A stretch of DNA of 38,736 bases from Emmonsiellopsis sp. PD_33. Taxonomy: Eukaryota; Ascomycota; Eurotiomycetes; Onygenales; Ajellomycetaceae. The position numbers and the translations under genes were made by a program. Numbering within the stretch: the first letter of the stretch is position 1; each line of letters opens with the position of its first letter. The notes beneath the pieces are model-generated. The model ran no database searches, had not been told where the DNA came from, and saw only the letters and a program-made list of their open reading frames with translations. Shown in pieces: positions 8,146 through 18,586 of the stretch. The DNA lies in contig JANTQF010000335.1 in the NCBI GenBank assembly GCA_032988165.1, positions 1 to 38,736 on the forward strand, in the 5' to 3' direction.

Positions 8146-10047
8146 ATGGGGTTTTGGTTTTTGTGCCCTCAGAAAGGGTATTCCTCGTTCCCGTCATTAT
8201 TGATTGCCGCGGCCGGGCTCCTCTGTCTTTCCGTTCAAGCCAATGCGCTGGCGCAGCCGTTAGAACAGACTCTAGACCAACGGAATGACAATATCTTCAG
8301 TGATGGCCAGCAAAAGGTGATGAATGGTCGGCCGGATATACATCCCTTCTCCGGCTCAGATCCGCAGAAACCAATTCAAGATGGCAGGCCTCCCACGCAC
8401 ACCTTGAAGAACCTGCTAGATGCCCTAGAAGTGATGCAATCGGCATATTTTGAAGTCTGGCAGGGGACTTGGCCGACAAGCATCGACTGGACCGCCGCTG
8501 TTATGGGAACCCATGTATCTGCCACCCTTTCTACGCTGAGCACGCAGCTGGACGGTATTCTCAACGGAAATAAATCAGCAGTGGCAGGCGGCTGCACCTC
8601 TGCAGAATATCAACCCTTTGATGCCATTGCCTACGAAAACCTTATCAGTCACTATTTTCAGCAACTAACGACATTTTACTTCGGAGAGAACGCTTTCAGC
8701 CTTAGAATGCAGGCGTACGATGACATGCTATGGGTGGTACTTGGTTGGCTTGAGAATATCAAATTCCAGAACCTCCATTCCGGTTTACATTACTCTTCAT
8801 ATTCCAAGGTGAATGGTAGCCTTCTATCAACCTGGTACGGAACCCAGTTTCGGGCACCTGCTGCACACAGAGCTCGCCTGTTCTATGAGCTGGCATCCCA
8901 AGGATGGGACACGTCCCTTTGCGGAGGTGGAATGGTATGGAGTCCGTACCTAACCCCCTACAAGAATGCAATTACGAACGAACTTTTTATTTCTGCTAGT
9001 ATTAGCATGTATCTATATTTCCCTGGTGACAGCATAGACTCGCCATTACAAACCCAACCTACCTCTGATGCGCCGGTTTCCAAACCGCATAACCCGGCCC
9101 ACCTGAACGCTGCGATTACTGCGTACAGCTGGTTGAAGGACTCAAATATGACTCGTGCAAATGGCCTATACGGTGACGGCTTCCATATCAGGGGGTGGAA
9201 CGGTAGAAACAGCCCAGGCAGCAGAAAGTGCGATGTTTTCAACTCCATGGCCTACACCTATAACCAAGGTGTTGTTCTCAGCGGACTCAGAGGACTGTGG
9301 CTTGCTACGGGAAACAAAAGCTATCTAGAAGACGCCCACAAGCTGGTAGAAAACGTCATCAAGGCCACCGGATGGCCTGATACCTCAAGCCAGAGATGGC
9401 AGGGACTGGGACGGGGCGGTGTCCTTGAGGAAGCTTGCGATAGTTCAAGTAGATGTTCTCAAAACGGCCACACGTTCAAAGGCATCTTCTTCCATCACTT
9501 CGCCGAACTCTGTCGCCCTCTCTCCCCCAGCGAAGAAGGTTATATCTCCACACAACCTGATAAGTCGAACGTCCACGACAGATCAAACCAAGGGGCAGAT
9601 TACGAGTGGCATCAAAACAAATGCTCCTCATACCATTCTTGGGTCCAACACAATGCCAAAGCGGCTTTTGTCACCAAGGATAAGGACGGGAAGTTCGGCA
9701 TGTGGTGGGGGAGGCATTACCCTGACAACGGGGCCGGTTCCATGATGGCATCTCCCCTTCCAGACGATGCCATTGATTACAGTAACGAAGGCCCGTTCGC
9801 GGACGGCGATATGCATCACCCACGCCTATTGAGACACCTAACCTACGACGACCGACAATATCGGAGTGCCCCCATGAAGGTCGGTAATCCATCGACTCCA
9901 GTACACATTGGCAACAAGGCTTCGGAGTCAGAGTCACGCATTGCTCGTGACGTTAATGATCGCGGCAGAGGGCGCACGGTTGAATCACAATCCGGTGCCG
10001 TGGCGGTCCTTCGGGCGTTATTCCAGTGGGAAAGCACATACAAATAA
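8146..10047 (+). CDS. Glycoside hydrolase family 76 protein (alpha-1,6-mannanase type), secreted
   Basis: GH76 enzymes cleave alpha-1,6-mannan backbones; in fungi the Dcw1/Dfg5 branch acts on cell-wall mannan and GPI-protein cross-linking. I chose the ATG at 8146. The frame extends upstream to 8062 but only from a TTG, and 8146 places a signal peptide at the start (MGFWFLC, then the hydrophobic SLLIAAAGLLCLSV, cleavage near ANALA). The product is 633 residues with no intron. The paired catalytic aspartates are Asp192-Asp193 in AYDDMLWVVLGWLE. Other conserved-looking segments are YTYNQGVVLSGLRGLW and KGIFFHHFAELC, which resemble the GH76 NQG and KGIF(V)R motifs. Several N-glycosylation sequons are present. 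No C-terminal GPI signal is visible, so it is likely secreted or wall-bound. It is longer than the ~450 residues usual for the family, with an ~80-residue N-terminal addition and an acidic/basic tail. Confidence 0.88.
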   Translation: MGFWFLCPQKGYSSFPSLLIAAAGLLCLSVQANALAQPLEQTLDQRNDNIFSDGQQKVMNGRPDIHPFSGSDPQKPIQDGRPPTHTLKNLLDALEVMQSAYFEVWQGTWPTSIDWTAAVMGTHVSATLSTLSTQLDGILNGNKSAVAGGCTSAEYQPFDAIAYENLISHYFQQLTTFYFGENAFSLRMQAYDDMLWVVLGWLENIKFQNLHSGLHYSSYSKVNGSLLSTWYGTQFRAPAAHRARLFYELASQGWDTSLCGGGMVWSPYLTPYKNAITNELFISASISMYLYFPGDSIDSPLQTQPTSDAPVSKPHNPAHLNAAITAYSWLKDSNMTRANGLYGDGFHIRGWNGRNSPGSRKCDVFNSMAYTYNQGVVLSGLRGLWLATGNKSYLEDAHKLVENVIKATGWPDTSSQRWQGLGRGGVLEEACDSSSRCSQNGHTFKGIFFHHFAELCRPLSPSEEGYISTQPDKSNVHDRSNQGADYEWHQNKCSSYHSWVQHNAKAAFVTKDKDGKFGMWWGRHYPDNGAGSMMASPLPDDAIDYSNEGPFADGDMHHPRLLRHLTYDDRQYRSAPMKVGNPSTPVHIGNKASESESRIARDVNDRGRGRTVESQSGAVAVLRALFQWESTYK

Positions 10048-11461
10048 GAGTGTGATGATGCTGTATTCCTTTTTTGTTTTTGTTTTAAATATTCTCTTGG
10101 TTTATTTCGGGCACGCTTCTGGGCGGCGCTTAGCATGTTTCTTGGAGGAACACATTGCTTACTTCGTTATTGGTGGTATGTTGCGGCGTTTATGGGGAAT
10201 CTACATTGTGCTGGGTTCGAGCACACTTCATTATATACTACATGTATGTACATCCGCACGGAATTTTGCAATTTAGGTCCAGCCCATGGCCATCTTTTGC
10301 TTTTTTTAAGGTATGGGAGTCCTTGCGCATGCATATTCCCATGAGAGCTAAGCATGTCCAGGGGGTCTTAGAGCACACTCGAACCCAGGAAACCGGGGGC
10401 ATTGTTTCATCATTTCTGCGCCCATACATAACACGGCTTTTGAAATGTTAGTTGCTATCTTGTCAGAGAGAATGAGATAGGTCTAGTACTGCCCCGCGCC
10501 TCCCTAGGAAGCAGAGATCACAGTAGCTCGCCGCTTTCAAATCAACATCGTCACATACTCAGTCACATACGCACCATGGATCCCGTCCCGTCTCTCTCCC
10601 AGGGACGATATTAGCCGCCAGAAACCCCGGCCCTCCTCACCCCACCGCAGAGCCAAAAAAGAAAAGAAAAGAAAAAACAAGAAAAAGAAAAGAAATCCCT
10701 AGAGAGATAATGTAGACAGCCCTTAGTTTTTTCAAATACCGACTGATCAACTTTTAACTACAACCAACATCCCCAACGCGGGGCACATCATATCCAGGAA
10801 CTACATGACACAGAGTAAATCACCTGCAGGACCATACATCGTCACATACTCCCAGCACTTCTATAATCAACCAACCAACCCCCATACCATAGGGAATCGG
10901 GTGGTATCAGACAAGAAGAAGCAATAGGAATTTTGGGATACACGGATGATCAGCAGGCGCGATGTTAACTCACTAGGGCTAGTTAACTTATAAATAAGAG
11001 AACAGTATGGATGGATGGATAGCTACTATTTATTGTGCTGTATGGGAGGGGTGAGTAATGAGTCCCTGTATATTATCAATTATTATGCGCATAAGGGACA
11101 AGGTGAAAAAGAATGAAGCTGACATAGGACGAGGATGGAAGTAGGAACAGTTAAAGAGTAACTGCAGATGCTTGTTCCATTCATGGTAAGAGCGGGCAAA
11201 AGGTTGGTTCCTCATAGCTTGAACTTTCGGTTTTCTTATATCCCTCATAACCGGCAAAGGAGTATTTGCATTTTGCATTTAAAAGTCACAATCATTAAAT
11301 AACCCCACACATAGCCACTGGCATAACTAACTATAGAGCTGTGGTAGGCATTAAATAGTGTAAGCATTGTAGGTGCCAGGAGCCGGCAAGGCATAATAGA
11401 ATTATTATTATAGTGTTAACATATGTTTAAGATATCCATCTCACTCATCGGCATCAGGTCA
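10048..11461. other. Intergenic region between convergent GH76 and APH-like genes
   Basis: About 1.4 kb. It contains a purine tract (AAAAGAAAAG-type) at about 10655-10705 and otherwise AT-rich sequence. Frames at 10155-10451 and 11030-11278 lack any recognisable motif. Both flanking genes end here, so it should hold two 3' UTRs. Confidence 0.45.
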
Positions 11462-12553
11462 TTAATAAACGTCTTGACAGTCAATATCTTTTGCTAAACC
11501 CCAGATAAAGTAATGATCAGGCGAAAACTGCACTGGCGAACTTGTCTCCTTTACTGCAATATCTTCAAAATCAACAAAGTAGCTGTGAAGGGAACTGACG
11601 TCAGCGTGGTTGGCAGATGGAGAGGATGAGGTATTTTACACCAGGCAGCATACCATTTATCAGTTATCTCATCGTATATGAGATTATCAAGCTTGCAATC
11701 ACCGGGCCGTGCACCCAAATTAAGCAGCTCCCTATTCAACCGGTCACTTTCGTCAGTAGCCATGCTAACCAGAGAGTAAGCCAATGGTGTTAAATAGTTA
11801 CTATTACTTACGTCAGGCTCCGACGAAACGAGGCCCTGATTTTGTCGCGCTTGGGAAGATCATACTCCCAAAACTTGACCAGGGGCACGCCGGGAACCCT
11901 CTCCATCACAATAAACACGAGGTAGCCTTTTGGGACAGGCATGACTGGTTCACTTTGCCATGACCTCACGACATTCAGCAGCTTCGGAACCACGGTGCAC
12001 TTGTTTGCATTGAAGTATCTCAGTGACTGAATCTCCTGGAGAGTCCAACCTGATGGCTGCTGCTGGGCGAGGCTCGCGCGAACCTCAGGGTTGAAGCTAG
12101 GGGGATATTCAGCTGGTACCCTGTTTGTTCCCAGTAAGTAAATGTACATTCCTAAGCATGGTTGCCAATATTCCTTCTGGTCTGCTGTATAACCTACTGC
12201 ATTCGGACCTTGATAATGGCCCTGTTGTCGTTCGGCCTGCCCCAGACAATCTGCTCACAATGGTAGACAGCATGGGCCTCTGCCCTGTCTTGACCAGCGC
12301 TAGGATGACCGAGCATCAGGGTAGAGCGTTCGCTTATCTTCTCGCCAATTCGCCATGTGGTTCCCTCACGACAGCGCAACTCAAAGCCATCCCAGAGTCT
12401 GCCAATCCAGTTGTCAGGGAAAACGCGACCCATGGTTGGTGAGCGCAGAAATTGAAGAGAGAGAGCATTGAATGGGAAGTTTTCTACCCAGGTCGCGTTG
12501 TGCGGAGGATGTTTATAATCTGGATGATTGTTGGTGTTGATGTCAGTGTTCAT
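11462..12553 (-). CDS. Aminoglycoside-phosphotransferase-like (APH/ChoK) kinase, four exons
   Basis: Fungal APH-family proteins share the kinase fold of choline and aminoglycoside kinases; substrates are mostly unknown. Minus-strand exons are 12553-12198, 12120-11812, 11764-11642 and 11582-11462. Donors are GTAGGT, GTAAGT and GTGTAA, all in phase 2, giving 302 residues. Visible motifs: the ATP-binding lysine Lys115 in AIIKVRMQ, the family signature MERVPG (191-196), a catalytic-loop equivalent GDCKLDNLIYD (243-253) and the metal-binding FVDFED (265-270). The usual HxD of the catalytic loop is replaced by RPGD, so activity may be altered. No signal peptide. It is divergent from the nuclease-like gene at 13111. 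The third intron join (AAC-YFVDF) is the least certain. Confidence 0.72.
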
Positions 12554-12670
12554 GCTCGTCTAAAAATAACCGGTGGCCCCCAGCGCTTAAATAATCGACA
12601 ACGTCCAATCGTCCGCCCACTCGAAGGATATTATCATGCAAACATTCGCAATGGACTGGGACAAGTGTCA

Positions 12671-12685
12671 GGGGGGGGGGGGGGG
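12671..12685. repeat. Homopolymer run of 15 G
   Basis: Fifteen consecutive G on the plus strand, 118 bp upstream of the APH-like start codon. Length could vary between isolates or reflect assembly uncertainty. Confidence 0.9.
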
Positions 12686-12849
12686 TTAGCTGTCAATCTA
12701 CAGCAACTTAATATCGATACCCGGGGTTATGTTTCCAGAGCCATTAGGACGTTGAGACCCAATCATCACCTGCTACGCGCCCGTCAGGACAATGGGTTTC
12801 AGGGCAAGGTCTCCTACAAGCACCTATGGACTACTGCTTCGGGGTGAAA

Positions 12850-12894
12850 GGGAGGATTGAACTCCCAAGCTTCATCATGCTCTATAAGTTGAGC
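12850..12894 (-). other. tRNA-like remnant: D-arm and T-arm without an anticodon arm
   Basis: On the minus strand, GCTC-AACTTATA-GAGC (12894-12879) resembles a tRNA D-arm and A box, and GGGAG-TTCAATC-CTCCC (12866-12850) has the stem and 7-base loop of a T-arm (B box). Only 12 bases separate them, too few for an anticodon arm plus variable loop. I see no complementary acceptor stem. It may be a decayed tRNA, a SINE head or chance. Confidence 0.3.
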
Positions 12895-12916
12895 TTGATT
12901 CTCCTCCATCTTTTCC

Positions 12917-12950
12917 TCTTCCTCCTCCTCCTCCTCCTCCTCCTCCTCCT
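12917..12950. repeat. CCT/TCC trinucleotide microsatellite
   Basis: About eleven CCT units on the plus strand, followed by a short GCTGCTACTGCC tail, 160 bp upstream of the nuclease-like ATG. A pyrimidine tract in this position is common in fungal leaders. Confidence 0.9.
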
Positions 12951-13110
12951 GCTGCTACTGCCGCTTCTTCCTCGTCAGTTCATCCTATCGAATAATCCCA
13001 CTCTCTAATTAATACTCTAATTTAGCAAAAGAATCGTCTAGTTAGGATATATAATTTTTGGTTGCTCAATCCTCTCCTACACTACAGTTCATACACGGGC
13101 AATTTTCAAC

Positions 13111-14925
13111 ATGCAGGCCCATAACCCGCCCATGGCGGTGCCCACACACATACTTCACACCCCCTACAATATCCTCCGCGGGCGACCTCCCCCGCTTCTT
13201 ACCCGAGAACCCTATCAAACCCAAAGTTCAGCCCTGCATAGGTCCTACTATGCTAAAACGATTACGGACTGGGACATCAGTGAAGACGTGAAAATGGTTA
13301 CTGCTGAAAAATATCTGTGCAGTAGCCCCTTAGATGCCAGTGTGGATGTGGTATCACAAAATCCATGCTGTGTCAAAAATGAACATTACCTTTGCGGGGA
13401 TGAACAAACAGTTTGTGGTCGGTACTCAGATAATGCTCTGAAGCCTGTCACAGCTGTGGCTCTTCAGCAGGGTATTTACATGAGATTTGGTGATTACAAG
13501 GTCTGTCAGGAAAACCTGGACCCAGACAATAAGGGGTATATCCCAGACTTTGTTGGAGTGGCTTGTCCTGCCTGTGACTTGATGAGTTTGCAAAACCTTG
13601 TTGCTGATGACCCCACGCACCAGCCAAAGATGAGAATTGTGGGAGAAGCAAAAACACCCTGGAAGCATGACTTGAAAATGTTTTGGAACCGTTGGAAACA
13701 GGCCAAGGAACATCAATATATCCAACAAGCTCTAGGTGTGTTTCAAAATTCGCCCCATTTTCCATTCCATTAGCAGCAACCTTGAATTTATTTACTCATT
13801 TCCCTTCTAGGACAAATTGCTGCCTATATGCACATATTCAAAATGCGCTACGGCTTTCTCACAACATACAACTATACCATATTCGTAACGCAACACCTTG
13901 TTGGTAAGGAGCCGGTTCTCAGCATCACGGCGCCAGTACCAGCATGGCCCACCTCCACAGAGAATCTTTCCGTCCGGCAATATCTCTATTATCTCATGCA
14001 CTGTGCGAATAATGGCAACAACTACAAGTTTGAAAATCCTTGTCCATTCAACGAGTGGGTTACTGGAGACCCCAAGGATATCGCTCCGCAAGATCCAGTG
14101 ACGCCTATTGCGAAGCATACTGTGATGGATGAATACTACCAAATGACCCCGGCACCGGAAACTGAACCATTGGAAACTTCCCGGCTGCCATTGTATGCCT
14201 CCAGATCTGAAGGCTGGTACAGTACAATGCTTCAGTATCCGACTCGCCGTATTTACGACATCGACTGTAACCCGTATGTCAAAATCAATGAGCGCGATAT
14301 AGGGGTTGATCTCTTTGAAGATACCGGCAGCCAGAGCCCGGGCTATGGGAATGACAGCGCAGGTTCTTACAGCATTGGGCGACCGGAATATGGCCACGCC
14401 CCGCGGAAAATATCCCAGCAGGGTCCTAATTTACTTTTAATGGGGATGAAATACCCTGGCGGAATGTCTCTGATGGACAAGTTCAAGGGCGTGGAAAACA
14501 GATCTACAGCTGATACCCCGTTTGCGCGGCAGGGCAGCCGCGGTGGCGTTGACCACCATAGTTCAGCCTCCCATATGCCAGTAGGGCACTCACCATTTCT
14601 AGCAGAAAGGTCCGGTTCTCAACAAGGAAGATACGCCCTGACAGGCCGTGGAACAGGGTCCGAATTCCATCGTTTTTCTCCTCTTCGTGGACAGGAAACT
14701 GCGCCCCGAGACTCCTTGAGATCCACAGAACCCGAAGAGGCAGCCCGCCGTGAAGTAGCGGAAGAGAATCAGCAGCAGATGGTAGCAGCCGTGGCCGCAT
14801 CCGACGAAAAGACCTTGGCCCATCATGGCGGACCGCCAAAGAAAGATGACGATAGGGGGAGAAGGTCATTGAAAACAGCCCCCACTCTCGCAACCCACAG
14901 GGATAGAAGGTATAAGGGGCAGTAA
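13111..14925 (+). CDS. PD-(D/E)XK nuclease-like fungal protein, two exons
   Basis: Exons 13111-13735 and 13811-14925 join in phase 1 (donor GTGTGT, acceptor TCTAG), giving 579 residues. The join restores a smooth QQALGQIAAYMHIF helix, which supports it. Residues ~130-230 look like a PD-(D/E)XK core: YIPDFVGVA (Asp146), then RIVGEAKTPW (Glu179-Ala-Lys181) 33 residues later, then a Gln-bearing helix (QALGQIAAYM) and YGFLTTYNYTIFV. This is the order of catalytic strand, E-x-K strand and supporting helix in the superfamily. The last ~200 residues are disordered and charged (RREVAEENQQQ, KKDDDRGRR). No signal peptide. I recall similar proteins of unknown function in Onygenales, but no named family. 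Nuclease activity is untested inference. Confidence 0.7.
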
Positions 14926-15874
14926 TGGATGAATGAGACTAGAGTGAGCGAATATTTCTCCGTCTTCTTACAAGGGGGAAATTTCCTATGCACTACACCA
15001 CTTGTTATTCTGTTTGTTATTCTATTTTGCTAGTATTTATAACTCAATCAGTGTACAGTAGCACCTTGATGCTTATTTTACCAACTTTTTCTCGGTAGTA
15101 GAGGTGATAATCATACGAGATGTGTCCGCCATAAAGATTTCCAGGAGTACGAGCCTTTTAGTCCAAACCGATGCCCCCAGAGATCCTACAGGGCCATACT
15201 AAAAGGGGAACTTCTAGTCTAACAGTTGCAACCTCTTGTGTGGGGTTTTTTGGGGGAGGGGGTGACAATGCATAAAGACCTATGTGATTGCAATACAGAT
15301 AATTATTTAGTATCAATAGCCCTGTTTCCTGAAATATATCCTGTAGTAATTTCAGGCTTAAAGAAGCCAACATGCATGCCTTTTCAATCGCTTCACATTA
15401 TGTTGCACAACCTAGCTTTCCTTCTACCCTAAAGGGGAAAACAGCATTTTAAACATCACCTTAATTCATCACCCATTTTCCATAAGCAGTAAATGCGGTG
15501 GTACAAGTTAGCCTCTATGTACATACATTGAAAAAAAACCCTTGTTAACCCCTCTGGTGAAGTAAGCTGATGAGGTTTGCTTCTTTAAAACTGCAATTTT
15601 ATTGGAGACAGGCAGTGCACCAGCAATCCAGCATGCCGCTTGTTGATCATCATGCATAATCTCTTCGGAATCTGGAGTAAATACTTTTAACTAGTCACTG
15701 GCTAACCAGTGATTGCACGGTTAAATGCCAGAAAGGCTGCTTGTTTGCTCATGCCATAGTGCTTATGCTTCAAGCATACAAAGGAGAACGGACGTCCCAT
15801 CATCGCCACCACATCGAAATCGGGCGCCAAAGGACGACTTTCTTCTTTTAATCAAATTATGAGGTGGAAGCCAG

Positions 15875-15883
15875 TACTCCGTA
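15875..15883. repeat. TACGGAGTA motif, copy 1 (as TACTCCGTA)
   Basis: First of five exact 9-mer copies confined to the desert; the others are listed separately. Function unknown. Confidence 0.8.
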
Positions 15884-16168
15884 CCCGGGAGTTAAATATT
15901 CCCTCCTTCGCGAGTTCTTCCTCTGTTTCCCGTGTATATGCGCCACCCGCACACGCCCCCTCTTCTGGCATCCTTATTACGATGTGGTGGTCGACTGTCA
16001 ACGTTGCCCAATGAAACGTCTTTTCCAAATGGGCATCGGAAAGAGAAAAAGGAAGACCGATTAAAGCCACCAGGTAGCTATTTTGGAGGGGTCCAGCAAG
16101 CAAAGCAATTGGAGGCCGTGGTAAATGGGGCGTAGATAGTAGTATGGGCGGCAGGGGCGGCTTTTCAC

Positions 16169-16186
16169 AAAAAAAAAAAAAAAAAA
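16169..16186. repeat. Homopolymer run of 18 A
   Basis: Eighteen consecutive A on the plus strand inside the gene desert. No flanking duplication or retroelement sequence was noticed that would make it a poly(A) tail of an insertion. Confidence 0.85.
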
Positions 16187-18561
16187 CCAAAAGGGGGCTC
16201 CTTGACAAGGAATGGGATTGGACTCTGATGAAGTAGCGGTGGGATATGAAAGGAACCCATCGTCACCAACTCTTTGCCCAGTCGTACAAGAGCTGGATAG
16301 ATAGTGAGGAGCCTCAGCAAGGACTCGGCCGACTGACTGGCAATCACCATGCCCAGGTTAAGGTAACCTATCAAACACCCTGTTGTAGACCGCTCCCAAG
16401 ATGACATCTTTGAGGAAACCAACTACTAACCAGGTCATGGGGATTTAGGACCTGTGATGATCAAGATGCGCAAGCGCATAGAACAAAACAATCCATGGAA
16501 GCCATTTAGCAAGTAAGCTTGATGGAGAGACCTCCATTCTTAAGATTCAACATCCATAGACAGCTCATCGACAATATATCACATCCGGCATGCTAGCCTC
16601 ATATCTAAACCAAGATTTGGCTGAGATGATGAGGGTTGAGCGGGCGCTTAGTATCAGCCACATCAACAACAGCCCTCCTTGTCCATGGTTTCAACCACGG
16701 AAATCTTCAAGCACTGACCCGAAGTTTAAAAAGAGACAAAGAGAACCCCATAGCGACAGATGAAGAAGACTGGAGTTTGATGAAGATATCACAGATCCAC
16801 CATTCATCATCCATGGACTCGGGTTCCCTAGCCTCCGTTGAACATGAATCAGTGGAAGACGTGCACTCCATGGTTATTTAAATTGATGCACTGGCCGCGC
16901 CGAAGTGGCCCTCCCATAGATCCCGTGGGGACGAATCCGGGAACCGCATGCATCTGTGTCTGCATGGGGATGTTAGATACAGCCCAATGAGGTCAAAAGG
17001 GCAGAGGGTTATAGTTTTGGTTCCAGCACATTTCTCTGTCAGTTAATTGATCAAAATTCCTCAGTAGTCGAAACAAAGGGTAAAAAAGAGACTCTCCAAA
17101 TGGCATTTAAAAATACATGTAAGAAAAATCTCCCTGTAAATTTTCCCATCTCCCATCCATACTGCAGGGAGTTTCTCTCATAAACAAACTGCAAAACCAC
17201 CGCTCCTCGAAGCTTGGTCAGATATGACCAAAAAAGCCTAATAAATTCGAAGCGGTTTTACGGCCGCGGGCAAGCAGCCACTTCATGGCAGGGGTTTGGC
17301 GTTTAATAGGAGGCGGAATGGTTATTTATGCGGAGTTGACCCCGAAAGAGCGGTGGGTGATATTGACGATGAGAGGCCACTCGCCCCTTCATTATTTGAG
17401 TAGTGCGCAGTAATAATGTGCCGAGCAAGGATGCAATCTGATCTATCTGTCGGTAAATATATTAAAACCATCATTCCACGCATGGATCCCTATCCAACGC
17501 TTCTCAATATAAAAATGTCTTGATGCGCCTCGGCTCCGGCCTGTTGTCAGCTGGGAGAAATGAAATAAGCGATCTATGTGCATGGGGAATGGCATGGCGA
17601 TCTCTATTATCCCATCAATTTAATGCATGTTCATGTGCGGCCGTCGAGATCCATGCAACTATATCAAACCAGCGGCGTTAATAGTAAGCCTTCCCCACGG
17701 CCGTCCCCGGAACAGCGGAACCTGGGGTAAAATGCAAGCACCAGGGGAGGATGTTAGGCAGAGTAGAGTAGAAAACCAGAAACATGTACGGATCACCATG
17801 AATCTGGGGAGTGCAAGCAGGACATCTTTCTTTTTCTTCTTTTTCTACTTCTTCTTAAACCTGGTAAAATGGATAAAAACATGGTTTGGGATGGTTTTTG
17901 AAACAGTGGCAGGGGAGCTGTATGTCTGGCTTTTTTTTTACGCCGATTTCTTTGGCTGATTTTTTAGCCTGTATGAAATTCTGTTCCAGAATGAGTATTT
18001 AATAACTGAATACCACCACCAGCCTTTGTTAAAAGCCAACGTTTTGTCCCTCCATCCTTGAGTAGGTAGCAGCCCGAAGCTGAAAATGCGGCATGGCATA
18101 AAGTGCCTAGAGTTAACATAAGGTTCTGTAGGGCGCCTAGATTAATATATGACAGTCATGAGATTTCAACAGGATAGTTTTATCATTCAGTGGCCTACTC
18201 CAAAGGGGGGGGGGGGTGTCAGGAAATATGAGACCACCACACAAAGGTGATCCTTTTTGTGATCTTAACACGTTATGGTGAGAGGATGGCGGCAATGCTG
18301 TCATACCCCCACGCACACAGACGAGACAGGACGCCCAAATGCAAATTGTAAAAATATGCATACAGCAAGACATATTCCAATATGGGATAGGTAACAAGCT
18401 CATCTAATCGTACGGATATTTCCCCCCCGGGCCCGATATTATCCTCTTCAAATTAGGGTAGTGCAATCTGATCTGATCCAAAGAGGCTGTGACACCGACA
18501 TCACCAGAAGAGCGTGGTTTGGTGCCAGCATAACTAATTTGGCAGACAGGACGTAACTATC

Positions 18562-18586
18562 TACTCCGGAGCCTGGCGGAGTAGAA
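18562..18586. repeat. Short perfect inverted repeat
   Basis: CTACTCCG and CGGAGTAG form an 8-bp stem around an 8-base spacer. Imperfect outer arms (GTAACTATC and GGTAGTTATG) extend the symmetry to about 18553-18606. The inner arms overlap the TACGGAGTA-type motif found elsewhere in the desert. Confidence 0.6.

Larger units (their letters stand above)
12554..13110. promoter_or_regulatory. Shared divergent promoter region of the APH-like and nuclease-like genes
   Basis: About 557 bp between two divergent start codons. It holds a 15-base G run (12671-12685), a tRNA-like pair of hairpins (12850-12894) and a CCT/TCC microsatellite (12917-12950). An AT-rich stretch near 13010-13060 could place the start of the plus-strand transcript. 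Confidence 0.5.

Noticed and set aside
12900..12960. TCC microsatellite as a coding Leu/Ser tract (60-codon frame at 12826)
   Set aside because: The frame is almost wholly the repeat and lies in a promoter region.
16636..16881. 81-codon frame (ALLVHGFNHGN...)
   Set aside because: It opens with TTG, has no usable ATG, and its resemblance to hydrolase text (LLVHGF) is not followed by a nucleophile motif.
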